Origin: Azospirillum picis
Lineage (GTDB): Bacteria > Pseudomonadota > Alphaproteobacteria > Azospirillales > Azospirillaceae
Direction: 5' to 3'
Length of the DNA stretch: 64,000 bases
NCBI RefSeq assembly: GCF_017876115.1
Contig: NZ_JAGINO010000001.1
Coordinates: 62,001-126,000, forward strand
Shown here: positions 42,435 through 52,019 of the stretch, one piece after another
Position numbering within the stretch: the first letter of the stretch is position 1
How the letters are laid out: each line of letters starts with the position of its first letter
Program-made: the position numbers and the translations under genes
Notes under the pieces: generated by a model
The model's input: the letters and a program-made list of their open reading frames with translations, nothing else
What the model was told of the DNA's origin: nothing
Databases searched by the model: none

Positions 42435-44342
42435 ATGACACTTTCGTCCTACACGACCGCCGGCGCCGCGTCGGGGCTCCGGCACCGCCTCGCGCTCGCG
42501 GCTGCGGTCGCCGGCCTTCTCGCCCTCGCCGTTCCGGCTGCCCCGGCGTCTGCCGCCGGCGACACCCATGCCGGCGTCACCTGGGACGACATCGCCAACG
42601 ACGCGAAGGTCACCGGCGACGTGCTCATGTACGGCATGGGGGTGGAGGGGAAGCGCTTCAGCCCGTTGAAGCAGATCGACACCGCCAGCGTGTCGCGGCT
42701 GGTTCCCGCCTGGTCCTTCTCGTTCGGCGACGAGAAGCAGCGTGGCCAGGAGACCCAGGCCTTGGTGCATGACGGGGTGATCTACGTCACCGGCTCCTAC
42801 TCGCGGATGTTCGCGCTGGACGCCAGGACCGGCAAGCGGCTGTGGAGCTACGCCCACCGGCTGCCCGACGACATCCGGCCCTGCTGCGACGTGGTCAACC
42901 GCGGCGCCGCGATCTATGGCGACAAGCTGTATTTCGGCACGCTCGACGCCTCAATCGTCGCCTTGAACAAGGACACCGGCAAGGTTGTCTGGAAGCAGAA
43001 GTTCGCCGACCACAAGGTCGGCTATACGATGACCGGCGCCCCCACCATCGTGAAGGACCAGAAGACCGGCAAGGTGCTCCTGATCCACGGCTCCTCCGGC
43101 GACGAGTTCGGCGTGGTCGGGCGGCTGTTCGCCCGCGATCCCGACACCGGCGCGGAGATCTGGATGCGCCCGCTGGTCGAAGGGCACATGGGCCGGTTGA
43201 ACGGCAAGGACAGCACCCCGACCGGCAGCGCCGACGCCCCCTCCTGGCCGCGCGACAAGGATGGGAAGCTCGTCGAGGCCTGGAACCACGGCGGCGGCGC
43301 GCCCTGGCAGAGCGCCACCTTCGACGTGGAGACCAACACCATCGTCATCGGCACCGGCAACCCGGCGCCCTGGAACGGCTGGGCCCGCTGGCCGGGCGAC
43401 AGCCTCTACACCTCCGGCCAGGCTTATGTCGATCCGACCACCGGCGAACTGAAGGGCTTTTACCAGCACACGCCTAACGACACCTGGGACTTCTCCGGCA
43501 ACAACGAGCTGGTGCTGTTCGACTACAAGGACGCCGCGGGCAAGACGGTGAAGGCGACGGCGCACGCCGATCGCAACGGCTTCTTCTACGTCACCGACCG
43601 CAACAAGCTGGCGACCGCCGGCGGCGAGGCCAACAAGCCGAACAGCGTGCTGGCGGCCTTCCCGTTCGTCGACGGCATCACCTGGGCCAAGGGCATCGAC
43701 CTGAAGACCGGCCGCCCGATCGAGAACGAGGGCCAGCGTCCGCCGCTGCCGGCCGAAGGCGAGAAGCGGGGCAAGCCGGTCGAGGTGTCGCCGCCCTTCC
43801 TCGGCGGCAAGAACTGGAACCCGATGTCCTACAGCGAGGACACCGGCCTGTTCTACATCGCCGCCAACCACTGGAAGGAGGATTACTGGACCGAGCATGT
43901 CGGCTACAACCCCGGCTCGGCCTATCTCGGCATGGGCTTCCGCATCCACAAGATGTTCGACGACCATGTCGGCAGTCTGCGGGCGCTGGACCCGCAGACC
44001 GGCAAGATCGTGTGGGAACACAAGGAGGAACTGCCGCTGTGGGCCGGCACGCTGGCGACCGCCGGCAACCTGGTCTTCACCGGCACCGGCGACGGCTATG
44101 TCAAGGCCTTCAATGCCAAGACCGGCGAGGAGCTGTGGAAGTTCCAGACCGGCTCGGGCATCGTCTCCTCCCCCATCACGTGGGAGCAGGACGGGGTGCA
44201 GTATGTCGGCATCACCACCGGCTATGGCGGCGCGGTGCCGCTGTGGGGTGGCGACCTTGCCGATCTCACCACCAGGGTGACCCAGGGCGGGTCCTTCTGG
44301 GTGTTCAAGCTGGCCGACGTGAAGGTCTCCAGCAGCAAGTGA
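42435..44342 (+). CDS. exaA: PQQ-dependent alcohol dehydrogenase, calcium type
   Basis: A 635-residue periplasmic quinoprotein of the ExaA/methanol dehydrogenase class. A signal peptide spans about residues 1-40. The adjacent cysteine pair that forms the unusual disulfide over PQQ is Cys150-Cys151 (IRPCCDVV). The catalytic Asp352 is in [16 protein letters not shown]; the residue two after it is Ser354 rather than Asp, which fits Ca2+ and not lanthanide dependence. Propeller Trp-docking repeats such as ALDxxTGKxxW recur. There is no haem-binding CxxCH, so a separate cytochrome c is needed as electron acceptor; none is encoded nearby. GGGGGAAA precedes the ATG. Confidence 0.9.
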   Translation: MTLSSYTTAGAASGLRHRLALAAAVAGLLALAVPAAPASAAGDTHAGVTWDDIANDAKVTGDVLMYGMGVEGKRFSPLKQIDTASVSRLVPAWSFSFGDEKQRGQETQALVHDGVIYVTGSYSRMFALDARTGKRLWSYAHRLPDDIRPCCDVVNRGAAIYGDKLYFGTLDASIVALNKDTGKVVWKQKFADHKVGYTMTGAPTIVKDQKTGKVLLIHGSSGDEFGVVGRLFARDPDTGAEIWMRPLVEGHMGRLNGKDSTPTGSADAPSWPRDKDGKLVEAWNHGGGAPWQSATFDVETNTIVIGTGNPAPWNGWARWPGDSLYTSGQAYVDPTTGELKGFYQHTPNDTWDFSGNNELVLFDYKDAAGKTVKATAHADRNGFFYVTDRNKLATAGGEANKPNSVLAAFPFVDGITWAKGIDLKTGRPIENEGQRPPLPAEGEKRGKPVEVSPPFLGGKNWNPMSYSEDTGLFYIAANHWKEDYWTEHVGYNPGSAYLGMGFRIHKMFDDHVGSLRALDPQTGKIVWEHKEELPLWAGTLATAGNLVFTGTGDGYVKAFNAKTGEELWKFQTGSGIVSSPITWEQDGVQYVGITTGYGGAVPLWGGDLADLTTRVTQGGSFWVFKLADVKVSSSK

Positions 44343-44416
44343 CCGCAGCGGCCGGACGGGGAGGGCACGATCCGTCGTCCGCCCCGCCCGGCATCCCCCA
44401 TCCCGGAGATAGTCCC

Positions 44417-45040
44417 ATGACGCTTCGCCCGCGTTCCATGTTCCTTCTGCTCGCCCTGGTTGGCGCAGTCCCGTCCATCGGACCGGCGGCGTCCGCCGCC
44501 GATCCGGAAACCGCGATGATCGGCGGCGGGGAGGAGGAGCAGGTCACCGAAGTGGACGGCTGCATGCTGGCGCCCAGGGCCGTCTGCCGCGGCCTCGACC
44601 TGCGCCATCGCAATCTCCGCGGCCTGTCGTTGGCCGGCGCCGATCTCCGCGGGGCGAACATGATGCGGGCCGACCTGCGCCATGCCGACCTGCGCGGCGC
44701 CAACCTCTCGGGCGCGATCCTCGACGGGGCGGACCTGCGCACCGCCTTCCTCCAGGGCGCGCACCTGTCCGGCGCCCGGCTGCGCGGCGCCAACCTGGAG
44801 TTTGCCCGCGCCACCGGCGCCGACTTCACCGGCAGCGACCTGACGGCGGCCAACCTGGAGGCGATCCGCGCCGACAAAATCGATCTGTCCGGCGCCACGC
44901 TGGAAGGGGCCAACCTGCAGGAGGCCAAGATGGCGCTGTCCAACCTGTCGAAGGCCAATTTCGAAGGCGCGAAGATCCGCTTCGCCATCTTCCAGGATGC
45001 GCTGATGACCGACTGCCGGGCCTGCCCCACCGGTTGGTGA
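44417..45040 (+). CDS. Secreted pentapeptide-repeat protein
   Basis: A 207-residue protein with a signal peptide (about residues 1-27, ending ASA) and some 27 consecutive A(D/N)LxX pentapeptide repeats from residue 60 to 190, which form a right-handed quadrilateral beta-helix. Two N-terminal cysteines (GCMLAPRAVC) and two C-terminal ones (DCRAC) could form capping disulfides. GGAGA lies eight bases before the ATG. It follows the PQQ dehydrogenase by 74 bases and is probably co-transcribed. Its role is unknown; a structural or binding partner of the dehydrogenase in the periplasm is possible. Confidence 0.85.
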   Translation: MTLRPRSMFLLLALVGAVPSIGPAASAADPETAMIGGGEEEQVTEVDGCMLAPRAVCRGLDLRHRNLRGLSLAGADLRGANMMRADLRHADLRGANLSGAILDGADLRTAFLQGAHLSGARLRGANLEFARATGADFTGSDLTAANLEAIRADKIDLSGATLEGANLQEAKMALSNLSKANFEGAKIRFAIFQDALMTDCRACPTGW

Positions 45041-45061
45041 AGGCCGGCTGGTTGAGGCCGG

Positions 45062-45313
45062 TCAGCCGGCGCAGCGCCCGTCCGATCCGCCTTCCGGCGT
45101 CACGTGCGAGCGGAGCGGACGTCGGCCGGCGGCATCGCAGCCGCAGCAGCCGCCCGCGCATCCGGACGAGGCCCTGGATTGCGCTTCCGGCGGATGCCCG
45201 GCGAGCCGCCGCAACCGGACGCGCACCGACGCCGGCAGAAGGATGCTCCAGGCCACCCAGAGGAAGGCGGCGGCGACGATGAAACCGACGAGGATGCTCT
45301 CAAGCCCGATCAT
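45062..45313 (-). CDS. Small Cys-rich membrane protein of the feo operon
   Basis: An 83-residue protein with one N-terminal membrane helix (IGLESILVGFIVAAAFLWVAWSILL) and a cytoplasmic tail with a cysteine cluster (GCAGGCCGC) that could bind iron or a cluster. It begins three bases after the feoB stop. Small Cys-containing proteins in this position are called FeoB-associated, in the sense of FeoC-like accessories. Membership in a named family is uncertain. It probably assists or regulates FeoB. Confidence 0.75.
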   Translation of the reverse strand: MIGLESILVGFIVAAAFLWVAWSILLPASVRVRLRRLAGHPPEAQSRASSGCAGGCCGCDAAGRRPLRSHVTPEGGSDGRCAG

Positions 45314-45316
45314 CGG

Positions 45317-47224
45317 TCAGCCTCCCAGCAGGGCGCTGGCCACCCGGAAGGTGACGAAGGCGGCGCCATAGGCGAGCAGCGTCATGTAGGCGACCATCGC
45401 CAGCATCCAGAACCAGGAGTTGGTTTCCCGCTTGACCACCGACAGCGTCGAGACGCATTGCGGGGCGAAGATGAACCAGGCGAGCAGGGACAGCGCCGTC
45501 GGCAGGCTCCAGTCGGCGGCCAGCACGCTGGCCAGCGACCCGGACAGCGCGTCGCCGGTTTCGCTCAGCGCATAGACGGTGCCGAGCGCCGCCACCGCGA
45601 CCTCCCGGGCCGCCATTCCAGGCACCAGCGCGATGGCGATCTGCCAGGTGAAGCCGATGGGGGCCAGCAGGGGGGCCAGCGCATGGCCGAGCATGCCGGC
45701 GAAGCTGTAGTCGATCGCCGGGCCGGTGGCACCGTCCGGCGCCGCGGGGAAGGTCCCGAGGAACCACAGCAGGATCATGATGGCGAAGATCACCGTGCCG
45801 GCCCGGGCGAGGAAGATGCGCGCGCGCTCGAACAGCCCGAGCAGCACGTCGCGCGCGCTGGGCAGCCGGTAGGACGGTAGCTCCATCAGCAGCGGCTCGC
45901 GCGCCCCCTTGAAGACGGTGCGCTTCAGGACGAAGGCGACCGCCAGGGCCGACAGGATGCCGGCGGCGTAGAGCGTGAACATCACCAGCCCCTGGAGGCC
46001 GACCAGCCCGCCCAGCATGGTCCGGTTGGGCACGAAGGCGGCGATGATCAGGGTGTAGACCGGCAGCCGCGCCGAGCAGGTCATCAGCGGCGCGATCATG
46101 ATGGTGGCGAGGCGGTCGGTGCGGTTCTCGATGGTGCGGGCGGCCATGATGCCGGGCACCGCGCAGGCGAAGCTCGACAGCAGCGGGATGAAGGCCCGCC
46201 CGTGCAGGCCGACGCCGCCCATCAGCCGGTCGAGCAGGAAGGCCGCCCGCGCCATGTAGCCGGTGGATTCGAGGATCAGGATGAAGAAGAACAGCACCAG
46301 GATCTGCGGCAGGAAGATCAAGACGCTGCCGACCCCGGCGATGATCCCGTCGGTGACGAGGCTCTTGAGCAACCCGTCGGGCAGCGCGGCGCCGACGGTG
46401 CCCTGGAACCAGGTCAGTCCGGCGTCGATCATGTCCATCGGCCAAGCCGCCCAGGCGAACACCGCCTGGAACATCAGGAACAGCACGAGGAACAGGAAGG
46501 GCAGGCCGATCGCCGGATGCAGCAGCGCCGCGTCGATGCGGCGGGTGGCGAGCGACGGCCGGCCGGCATCGCGCAGGGCGGCGGCCAGGACATCCTCGAC
46601 CTCGCGGTGGTATGCGCGCAGGTCCGACGCCGTCGGCTCGCTCCAGCCGCAGGGGGCGACGCCGGAAAGCGCGGCGGAAGATCCAGATGCCAATGCCACG
46701 GTGCGGTCGATCTGATCGAGCAGCCCGCGCACCCCGTGCCGGCGGATCGCCACGGTCGGCACGACGGGCACGCCGAGGGCCGCCGACAGCGCGCCGGCAT
46801 CGACGCGGCAGCCCCGCGCCTCGGCGACGTCCATCATGTTGAGCGCCAGGATGATGGGCCGGCCGAGCTTGCGCAGTTCCAGCACCAGCCGCAGATGCAG
46901 GCGCAGGTTGGTGGCGTCGGCGACGCACACCATCACGTCGGGCGGCGTCTCATGCTCGAAGCGGCCAAGCACGACGTCGCGCGTCACCTCCTCGTCCGGC
47001 GAGCGGGCGCGCAGGGAATAGGTTCCGGGGAGGTCGATGATCTGCACGCGGGCGCCGGCCGGGCTGAGGAATTCGCCGACCTTGCGCTCGACCGTCACGC
47101 CGGGATAGTTCGCGACCTTCTGGCGGGCTCCGGTCAGGGCGTTGAACAGCGCGGTCTTGCCGCAGTTGGGGTTGCCGACCAGCGCGATGCGCGGTGGTCC
47201 GGCGAGAATGGCGGTGCTAGACAT
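45317..47224 (-). CDS. feoB: Ferrous iron transporter FeoB
   Basis: A 635-residue Fe2+ importer with an N-terminal G domain and a membrane channel. G1 is GNPNCGKT (17-24), G2 lies in NYPGVTVE, G3 is DLPGTYSL and G4 is NMMD. About eight membrane segments follow from residue 230. The pore-associated cysteines in FACAVPGIMAARTIENRTDR and MTCSARLPVY are conserved family features. It is shorter than the E. coli protein (773) but within the range of other FeoB proteins. It is preceded by feoA with a 42-base gap and followed by the small Cys-rich protein. Confidence 0.97.
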   Translation of the reverse strand: MSSTAILAGPPRIALVGNPNCGKTALFNALTGARQKVANYPGVTVERKVGEFLSPAGARVQIIDLPGTYSLRARSPDEEVTRDVVLGRFEHETPPDVMVCVADATNLRLHLRLVLELRKLGRPIILALNMMDVAEARGCRVDAGALSAALGVPVVPTVAIRRHGVRGLLDQIDRTVALASGSSAALSGVAPCGWSEPTASDLRAYHREVEDVLAAALRDAGRPSLATRRIDAALLHPAIGLPFLFLVLFLMFQAVFAWAAWPMDMIDAGLTWFQGTVGAALPDGLLKSLVTDGIIAGVGSVLIFLPQILVLFFFILILESTGYMARAAFLLDRLMGGVGLHGRAFIPLLSSFACAVPGIMAARTIENRTDRLATIMIAPLMTCSARLPVYTLIIAAFVPNRTMLGGLVGLQGLVMFTLYAAGILSALAVAFVLKRTVFKGAREPLLMELPSYRLPSARDVLLGLFERARIFLARAGTVIFAIMILLWFLGTFPAAPDGATGPAIDYSFAGMLGHALAPLLAPIGFTWQIAIALVPGMAAREVAVAALGTVYALSETGDALSGSLASVLAADWSLPTALSLLAWFIFAPQCVSTLSVVKRETNSWFWMLAMVAYMTLLAYGAAFVTFRVASALLGG

Positions 47225-47266
47225 CGCGGAAATCCTGTCCGCAAGGGGGAAGGGGAGGCGGGCCGC

Positions 47267-47578
47267 TCAGGCGAGCGGCGACACCAGGACGGCGTGCGCC
47301 TCCGCGCGCCGCAAGGCCAGGATGTGGTCGGCGATGCGCACGGCGATGGGATCGGAGCCGGGAAAGCCCTCATGCAGGACCTCCAGCCGGGCGCCCTCGA
47401 TCAGTCCCATCTCGATCATGCGCCGTTCCAGTTCGCCGGGCGGCAGCGGCGTGGTGGCGGCCGTCTCGTCGAGGCCGATCACCTCGGCGCGCTGCCCCTT
47501 GCGCAACAGGCCGAGATGGACAGGGATCGCACCGTCTTCGGCGGTTGCGTCGGGAAAGTTCATATCAGGAATGGTCAT
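47267..47578 (-). CDS. feoA: Ferrous iron transport protein FeoA
   Basis: A 103-residue SH3-like cytoplasmic protein that supports FeoB. The segment LLRKGQRAEVIGLDETAA and the central ERRMIEMGLIEGARLEVLHEGFPGSDPIAVRIADHILALRRAEA are typical FeoA motifs. The N-terminal extension of about 20 residues is acidic. First gene of the feo operon, with a Fur-like box about 90 bases upstream, so iron repression is expected. Confidence 0.93.
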   Translation of the reverse strand: MTIPDMNFPDATAEDGAIPVHLGLLRKGQRAEVIGLDETAATTPLPPGELERRMIEMGLIEGARLEVLHEGFPGSDPIAVRIADHILALRRAEAHAVLVSPLA

Positions 47579-47668
47579 GCTTCACCTCACGGCTGCGCCC
47601 CGGGTGCGGCCGTGTGCCGAAGAACCGTGCGCTCCTGCGGCGGCGATGCGTCGCTGGAGTCAGCATGC

Positions 47669-47688
47669 TGCAAGCGATTCTCATTTGC
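47669..47688 (-). promoter_or_regulatory. Fur-box-like operator upstream of feoA
   Basis: Read on the minus strand, GCAAATGAGAATCGCTTGCA resembles the Fur/ferric-uptake operator core (AATGAGAAT plus a partial inverted half). It is about 90 bases upstream of the feoA start. Pattern match by eye only. Confidence 0.55.
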
Positions 47689-47844
47689 GATGTGGCGAAG
47701 CGTCGCAAAATGTGGCGCAGGCGAACGAATGCCTCGAAGCGTCACCCCGACATATCGACCGGGCTTGCAGCAGGAATGCATAACTATAATTATGGAAATT
47801 ATAAGCTATAAAAGATCCAAATGCCGGTTTTGTGATGAAAGACC

Positions 47845-47871
47845 GCCGCCCCATGCCTTGACCGGGGCGGC
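47845..47871 (-). terminator. Hairpin downstream of hpd
   Basis: GCCGCCCC (47845-47852) pairs with GGGGCGGC (47864-47871) around an 11-base loop. On the minus strand it follows the hpd stop by 44 bases and is trailed by a modest TCTTTCAT run. A weak intrinsic terminator is likely. Confidence 0.55.
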
Positions 47872-47915
47872 GCGTCGTCACGTCCACAATGCGTTCTGGC
47901 GGGCCGGCGTCCTGC

Positions 47916-48989
47916 TCAGGCGGCATCCTCCTTCAGCACGCCGCGGCGGATCTGGTCGAGTTCGATCGATTCGAACAGCGCCTTGAAGTTGCCTTCGCCG
48001 AAACCCTCGTTGCCGCGGCGCTGGATGATCTCGAAGAAGATCGGGCCGATGACGTTCTGGGTGAAGATCTGAAGCAGCAGGCCCTGCCCTTCGGTCGGCG
48101 CGCCGTCGATCAGGATGCGGTTGGCCTGGAGGCGCTTCAGATCCTGGCCGTGGCCAGGCACCCGGGTGTCGACGCGCTCGTAATAGGTATCGGGCGTGTC
48201 CTGGAAAGGCGTGCCGAGGCTGCGCATCGTCTCGACCGTATGGACGATGTCGCCCGTGCCGAGCGCCACATGCTGGATGCCTTCGCCGTGGTAGTCGCGC
48301 AGATACTCGACGATCTGCGACTTGTCGTCCGCGGACTCGTTGATAGGGATGCGGATCTTGCCGCAGGGGCTGGTCATCGCCTTCGACCGCAGGCCGGTCA
48401 GCTTGCCTTCGATGTCGAAATAGCGGACCTCGCGGAAGCCGAACAGGCGCGTATAGAAGTCCGCCCATTCCTCCATGCGGCCGGTGTGGACGTTGTGGGT
48501 GAGATGGTCGATGTAGGTCAGGCCGGCCCCCTCGGGATGCTGGTCGACACCCGGCACCGGCACGAAATCGACGTCATAGATGCTGCCGCGGTCGCCGTAG
48601 CGGTCGACCAGATAGATCAGCGAATCGCCGATCCCCTTGATGGCGGGGATGTTCAATTCCATCGCGCCGATGCGGGTTTCCACGCCCCACGCTCCCAGAT
48701 CCAGCGCCCGGCGGTAGGCGAAGGAGGCGTCGGCGACCCGGAAGGCGATGGCGCAGATCGACGGGCCGTGCAGCGCCGCGAAGTTGCGCGGAAATCCCGC
48801 CGGCTCGGCATTGACGATGAAGTTGACGTCGCCCTGGCGATAGAGCGTCACGTCCTTGGAACGGTGCCGGGCGACGGCGGTGAAGCCCAGCCGTTCGAAC
48901 AGGCTTCCCAATGCCGCCGTATCCGGTGCCGTGAATTCGATGAACTCGAACCCGTCGGTCTTCATCGGGTTTTCCCACATGTCGGCCAT
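47916..48989 (-). CDS. hpd: 4-Hydroxyphenylpyruvate dioxygenase
   Basis: A 357-residue non-haem iron enzyme of tyrosine degradation that converts 4-hydroxyphenylpyruvate to homogentisate. The two vicinal-oxygen-chelate halves are visible, and the iron ligands are identifiable as His in DHLTHNVHTGR, His in GIQHVALGTGDIV and Glu in FFEIIQRRGNEGFGEGNFKALFESIE. I chose the ATG at 48989 because GGAGAA lies eight bases upstream; it gives MADMWENPMKTDGFEF, a typical start. It is divergent from an Lrp/AsnC regulator that may respond to an aromatic amino acid and control it. Confidence 0.96.
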   Translation of the reverse strand: MADMWENPMKTDGFEFIEFTAPDTAALGSLFERLGFTAVARHRSKDVTLYRQGDVNFIVNAEPAGFPRNFAALHGPSICAIAFRVADASFAYRRALDLGAWGVETRIGAMELNIPAIKGIGDSLIYLVDRYGDRGSIYDVDFVPVPGVDQHPEGAGLTYIDHLTHNVHTGRMEEWADFYTRLFGFREVRYFDIEGKLTGLRSKAMTSPCGKIRIPINESADDKSQIVEYLRDYHGEGIQHVALGTGDIVHTVETMRSLGTPFQDTPDTYYERVDTRVPGHGQDLKRLQANRILIDGAPTEGQGLLLQIFTQNVIGPIFFEIIQRRGNEGFGEGNFKALFESIELDQIRRGVLKEDAA

Positions 48990-49129
48990 CACCGTTCTCC
49001 GGATCAAGGAATCATTATGCGATCAGCATGCCGGATTGTTCGTGGAAATAGCTTCCAAACTGCGGGTGTGAGATCGGCTATTTTGGTAGGATTTATCGCG
49101 ACTCTCGATGCCTGTGGAGAAAATTACCG

Positions 49130-49609
49130 ATGCCGGCGCCGCTATCGGAAATCGACATCAAAATCCTGACCGCCCTGCAGGAGGATTCACGTCTGACCGT
49201 ACAGGAGCTGGCCGATCGCGTCGGCACGTCCTCATCTTCCTGCTGGCGCCGTCTGCGCTCGCTGGAGGAAACGGGAGTGATCCGCCGTTACACGGCGCTG
49301 GTCGACCCCAAGGCGGCGTCGGTGGGCGAATGCGTCTTCGCCCATGTGACGCTCGACCATCATTCGGCCGAAACCGCGGGGGTGTTCATCGAGGCCGTCC
49401 GGAAACGGCCGGAGGTGTTGGAATGCTACGCGGTGTCGGGCGACGCCGATTACCTGCTGCGGGTCGCCGTCCGTGCGATCGCCGACTACAACCGCTTCCT
49501 GGAGGAGTTCGTCTTCCAACTGCCCTTCCAGGTCCGCATCCGCTCGAATTTCGCGCTGAAGGAGATCAAGTTCGAAACCGCCCTGCCGCTCTCCCAGGGA
49601 CTGGGGTGA
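49130..49609 (+). CDS. Lrp/AsnC-family transcriptional regulator
   Basis: A 159-residue regulator. The N-terminal helix-turn-helix (IDIKILTALQEDSRLTVQELADRVGTSSSSCWRRLRSLEETGVI) is followed by the RAM/AsnC ligand-binding domain from about residue 65 (ECYAVSGDADYLLRVAVRAIADYNRFLEE). Length and architecture are typical. It is divergent from hpd with about 140 bases between the starts, the usual arrangement for a local regulator of tyrosine or phenylalanine catabolism. The effector is not visible in the sequence. It converges on a glycosyltransferase gene with five bases between stops. Confidence 0.92.
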   Translation: MPAPLSEIDIKILTALQEDSRLTVQELADRVGTSSSSCWRRLRSLEETGVIRRYTALVDPKAASVGECVFAHVTLDHHSAETAGVFIEAVRKRPEVLECYAVSGDADYLLRVAVRAIADYNRFLEEFVFQLPFQVRIRSNFALKEIKFETALPLSQGLG

Positions 49610-49614
49610 CCCCC

Positions 49615-50763
49615 CTACCCCGCCACCCTGCGCTTCGCCTGGGGGGCGGCGGCGGCGGCGGCCGGATGCGGACCGGCGATGCGCTCCAGCAGCAGGTCCA
49701 GCCCGGTCCGTCCGGTTTCGTAGGCGATGCGGGCACGGGCCAGGGTTTCCGCGGACGCCGCGGCCAGCGCCTCGCGGTCGTCGGCCCAGGCGGCCAGCAG
49801 CGGCACGGCCGCCTTCACGAAGTCGGTATTCTGCGGCACCAGCCCGTCCGACGGAATGTCGGATCCGATGCAGCCGCGGTCGTAGGCCAGCACCGGCACG
49901 CCGGCGGCCATCGCCTCGAACAGGACCAGCGGCTGGGCCTCGTTGCGATAGCGGGTGGGGAAGACGAAGACGTCGATGTCGCGGTAGAACGCCGCCTTCG
50001 CCTCGCCGTGGACCGGGCCGTGATATTCGACGGCGCCGTCGAAGGCCATCAGCCCTGCCGCGACCATGGCGTCGTCCTTGGGGCGGAGGCCGGGGCCGGC
50101 CAGCACCAGCTTCGCGTCCACCCCGTCGAGCTGAAGGGCGCGCAGCAGTGCGAAGAGCGTGTCCAGCCCCTTCTCGGCGCAGAGGTTCGACAGATGGCCG
50201 ATGCGGAGCGGGCCGGCGCGGCGCGGGCGCGGTGCGGGATCCGGGGCCGAGAAGATGGCGTTCGACATGGTCATGCAGGTGCGGGCCGCCGGATAGACCG
50301 ACTGGAAGCGCATCTGCATGGCCGGACACAGCAGCACATGGGTGCAATCCGTGCCGGCGAGCCGGGTCAGCAGCCGCATCCGCCACGTCGGCTTGGTGAT
50401 GGTGGCGAAGGAATGGTGGTGGAGCACCCGTTCATAGCCGAGCATCCGCGCCGTTCCCGCCAGCGTGGCCGTGTAGAGCGCACCCCAGCCGGAATCGACG
50501 GGCATGTAGAACCGGCGGTCGGGTGCCCGCAGCCCGCCGAAAAGCCGGCCCATCGCGCCCAGCACCCGCCCCAGCTTGCGCAGGTGGTAGCGCACGCCGC
50601 CACCGTTCCATCCCGGCGACAGGTCCGCCACCTCGACCTTGCCGCGGCCCCGCATCCGGTCCTGAAGCCGGTCCAGCACCAGGGCGGTGACCCGGCTCAT
50701 GCCGTCCACCGGCGGCGGCAGGCGACCCGAGACCACCACATGGGTCCGCGTGTTCCGTTCCAT
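49615..50763 (-). CDS. Glycosyltransferase, family 4 type
   Basis: A 382-residue GT-B-fold glycosyltransferase. The N-terminal domain opens with VVVSGRLPPPVDGMSRVT, and the C-terminal domain contains LRIGHLSNLCAEKGLDTLFALLRAL, KLVLAGPG and the sugar-nucleotide segment VFVFPTRYRNEAQPLVLFEAMAAGVPVLAYD, in which the E-x7-E-like pattern is only partly preserved. A poly-Ala stretch ends the protein. GGGAG lies seven bases before the ATG. It is the last gene of the polysaccharide cluster, two bases after the previous glycosyltransferase stop. Donor and acceptor sugars are unknown. Confidence 0.85.
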   Translation of the reverse strand: MERNTRTHVVVSGRLPPPVDGMSRVTALVLDRLQDRMRGRGKVEVADLSPGWNGGGVRYHLRKLGRVLGAMGRLFGGLRAPDRRFYMPVDSGWGALYTATLAGTARMLGYERVLHHHSFATITKPTWRMRLLTRLAGTDCTHVLLCPAMQMRFQSVYPAARTCMTMSNAIFSAPDPAPRPRRAGPLRIGHLSNLCAEKGLDTLFALLRALQLDGVDAKLVLAGPGLRPKDDAMVAAGLMAFDGAVEYHGPVHGEAKAAFYRDIDVFVFPTRYRNEAQPLVLFEAMAAGVPVLAYDRGCIGSDIPSDGLVPQNTDFVKAAVPLLAAWADDREALAAASAETLARARIAYETGRTGLDLLLERIAGPHPAAAAAAPQAKRRVAG

Positions 50764-50765
50764 CG

Positions 50766-52019
50766 TCAACTCCCGCTCAGTGCCGCACCGGCGGACCGGC
50801 CGGTGCGGCCACCCTCCGGTGCGGCGGAATAGTCGGACGCAAACTCGCCCTCTGCGCCGGGGTAGGCGCTCCGCTCCGCCTTGGGACCGCCCAGCGCCAC
50901 CACCGCCTTCTCCACCGACTCCGCGAAGAAGGATGCGTCGGCCAGTGCCTGGAACGGACGGCCGTTCAGGCTCAGCCGGCGCCATTCCTCCTCGTCGGCC
51001 GCCACCGACAGCATGTAGCGCGCCAACCCCTCGGGATTGTCGGGCTCGACGATGTGGCCGTTCAGGCCGGCACGCACCAGCACGTCGCGGGCACCGCACT
51101 GGTCGGACAGGATGGTCGGGACCCCCATTGCCAGCGCCTCGTTCACCACGAGCCCGAACTGCTCCTCCAGCGACGGCAGCAGCAGGCAGAGCGTGGACCC
51201 CAGGGTTTCGGCGATTCCCTTCTCCTGCAGGAAGCCGCGGAAGATCACGGCCCCGTCCAGTCCGCGCCGCGCCACATCCGCCCGCAGTTCCGCCTCCAGC
51301 GGACCGGAGCCGCAAAGATGCAGGGGACGCGCCGACGGGCCGGCAAGACGCCGGTAAATGTCGTAGGCTTCGATGGCCCGGAACAAGTTCTTCTTCGGGA
51401 CGAAGCGCGCGATGATGGTGAAGTGGCGGTCGGCGAAAGGTACTCCGCCCGGGGCCGGTTCCATCCCGGACAGGCGGCGGATCCTGTCCAGTGACAGCGT
51501 GTCGTACCCGATATATAGCCTTTCCTTCGGAAGCCCCAGCAGCCGGAAATAATCCAGCGTGCGCCGGCTGCCGCCGATTCCCGCCTGATAGGGGGAGTAG
51601 AAGATGCTTTTGATCATCTCCCGCCACAGGATGCGCGGCTTGTCGTCGTATTTCGAGGCGTTCATGTTGATGACTTTGCGCCCGCTCAACCGCATGGTCA
51701 GCGCCAGCGCGAACACGTCGGGATCCTCGTAGTGGCACAGGAAGACGTAGCGGGCGTCGGCCTTGCGGCATTCGCGCAGCAGCGCGCGGTACACCTGGGC
51801 CTTCGACAGGTCCGCCTTCGACTGTCCGGGGAACAGGGTGATCTTGCGGAAGTTCTGCCCGGTTCCGGTCGAATCCCAGGCGTAGGTGTGCGACTTCGAC
51901 CCGACTTCGAGCCCGATCACGTCATAGACATGGCCGAGCCGCCGCCCGACGGCTTCCAGCCGGTCCATGTGATAGGGGCCGAACATCTCCCAACTGAAGA
52001 CCAGAGCTGGCTTCTTCAT
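50766..52019 (-). CDS. Glycosyltransferase, family 4 type
   Basis: A 417-residue GT-B glycosyltransferase. After the N-terminal domain (ALVFSWEMFGPYHMDRLEAVG), the C-terminal domain has FTIIARFVPKKNLFRAIEAYDIY, LHLCGSGPLEAELR, and LCLLLPSLEEQFGLVVNEALAMGVPTILSDQCGARDVL, in which E-x7-E (Glu in EEQFG, Glu in NEALAMG) is characteristic of family 4. The C-terminal 25 residues are Gly/Ser-rich. The ATG at 52019 overlaps the previous gene's stop by ATGA, and GGGAGAAGGG precedes it. It probably adds one residue to the repeat unit. Confidence 0.88.
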   Translation of the reverse strand: MKKPALVFSWEMFGPYHMDRLEAVGRRLGHVYDVIGLEVGSKSHTYAWDSTGTGQNFRKITLFPGQSKADLSKAQVYRALLRECRKADARYVFLCHYEDPDVFALALTMRLSGRKVINMNASKYDDKPRILWREMIKSIFYSPYQAGIGGSRRTLDYFRLLGLPKERLYIGYDTLSLDRIRRLSGMEPAPGGVPFADRHFTIIARFVPKKNLFRAIEAYDIYRRLAGPSARPLHLCGSGPLEAELRADVARRGLDGAVIFRGFLQEKGIAETLGSTLCLLLPSLEEQFGLVVNEALAMGVPTILSDQCGARDVLVRAGLNGHIVEPDNPEGLARYMLSVAADEEEWRRLSLNGRPFQALADASFFAESVEKAVVALGGPKAERSAYPGAEGEFASDYSAAPEGGRTGRSAGAALSGS

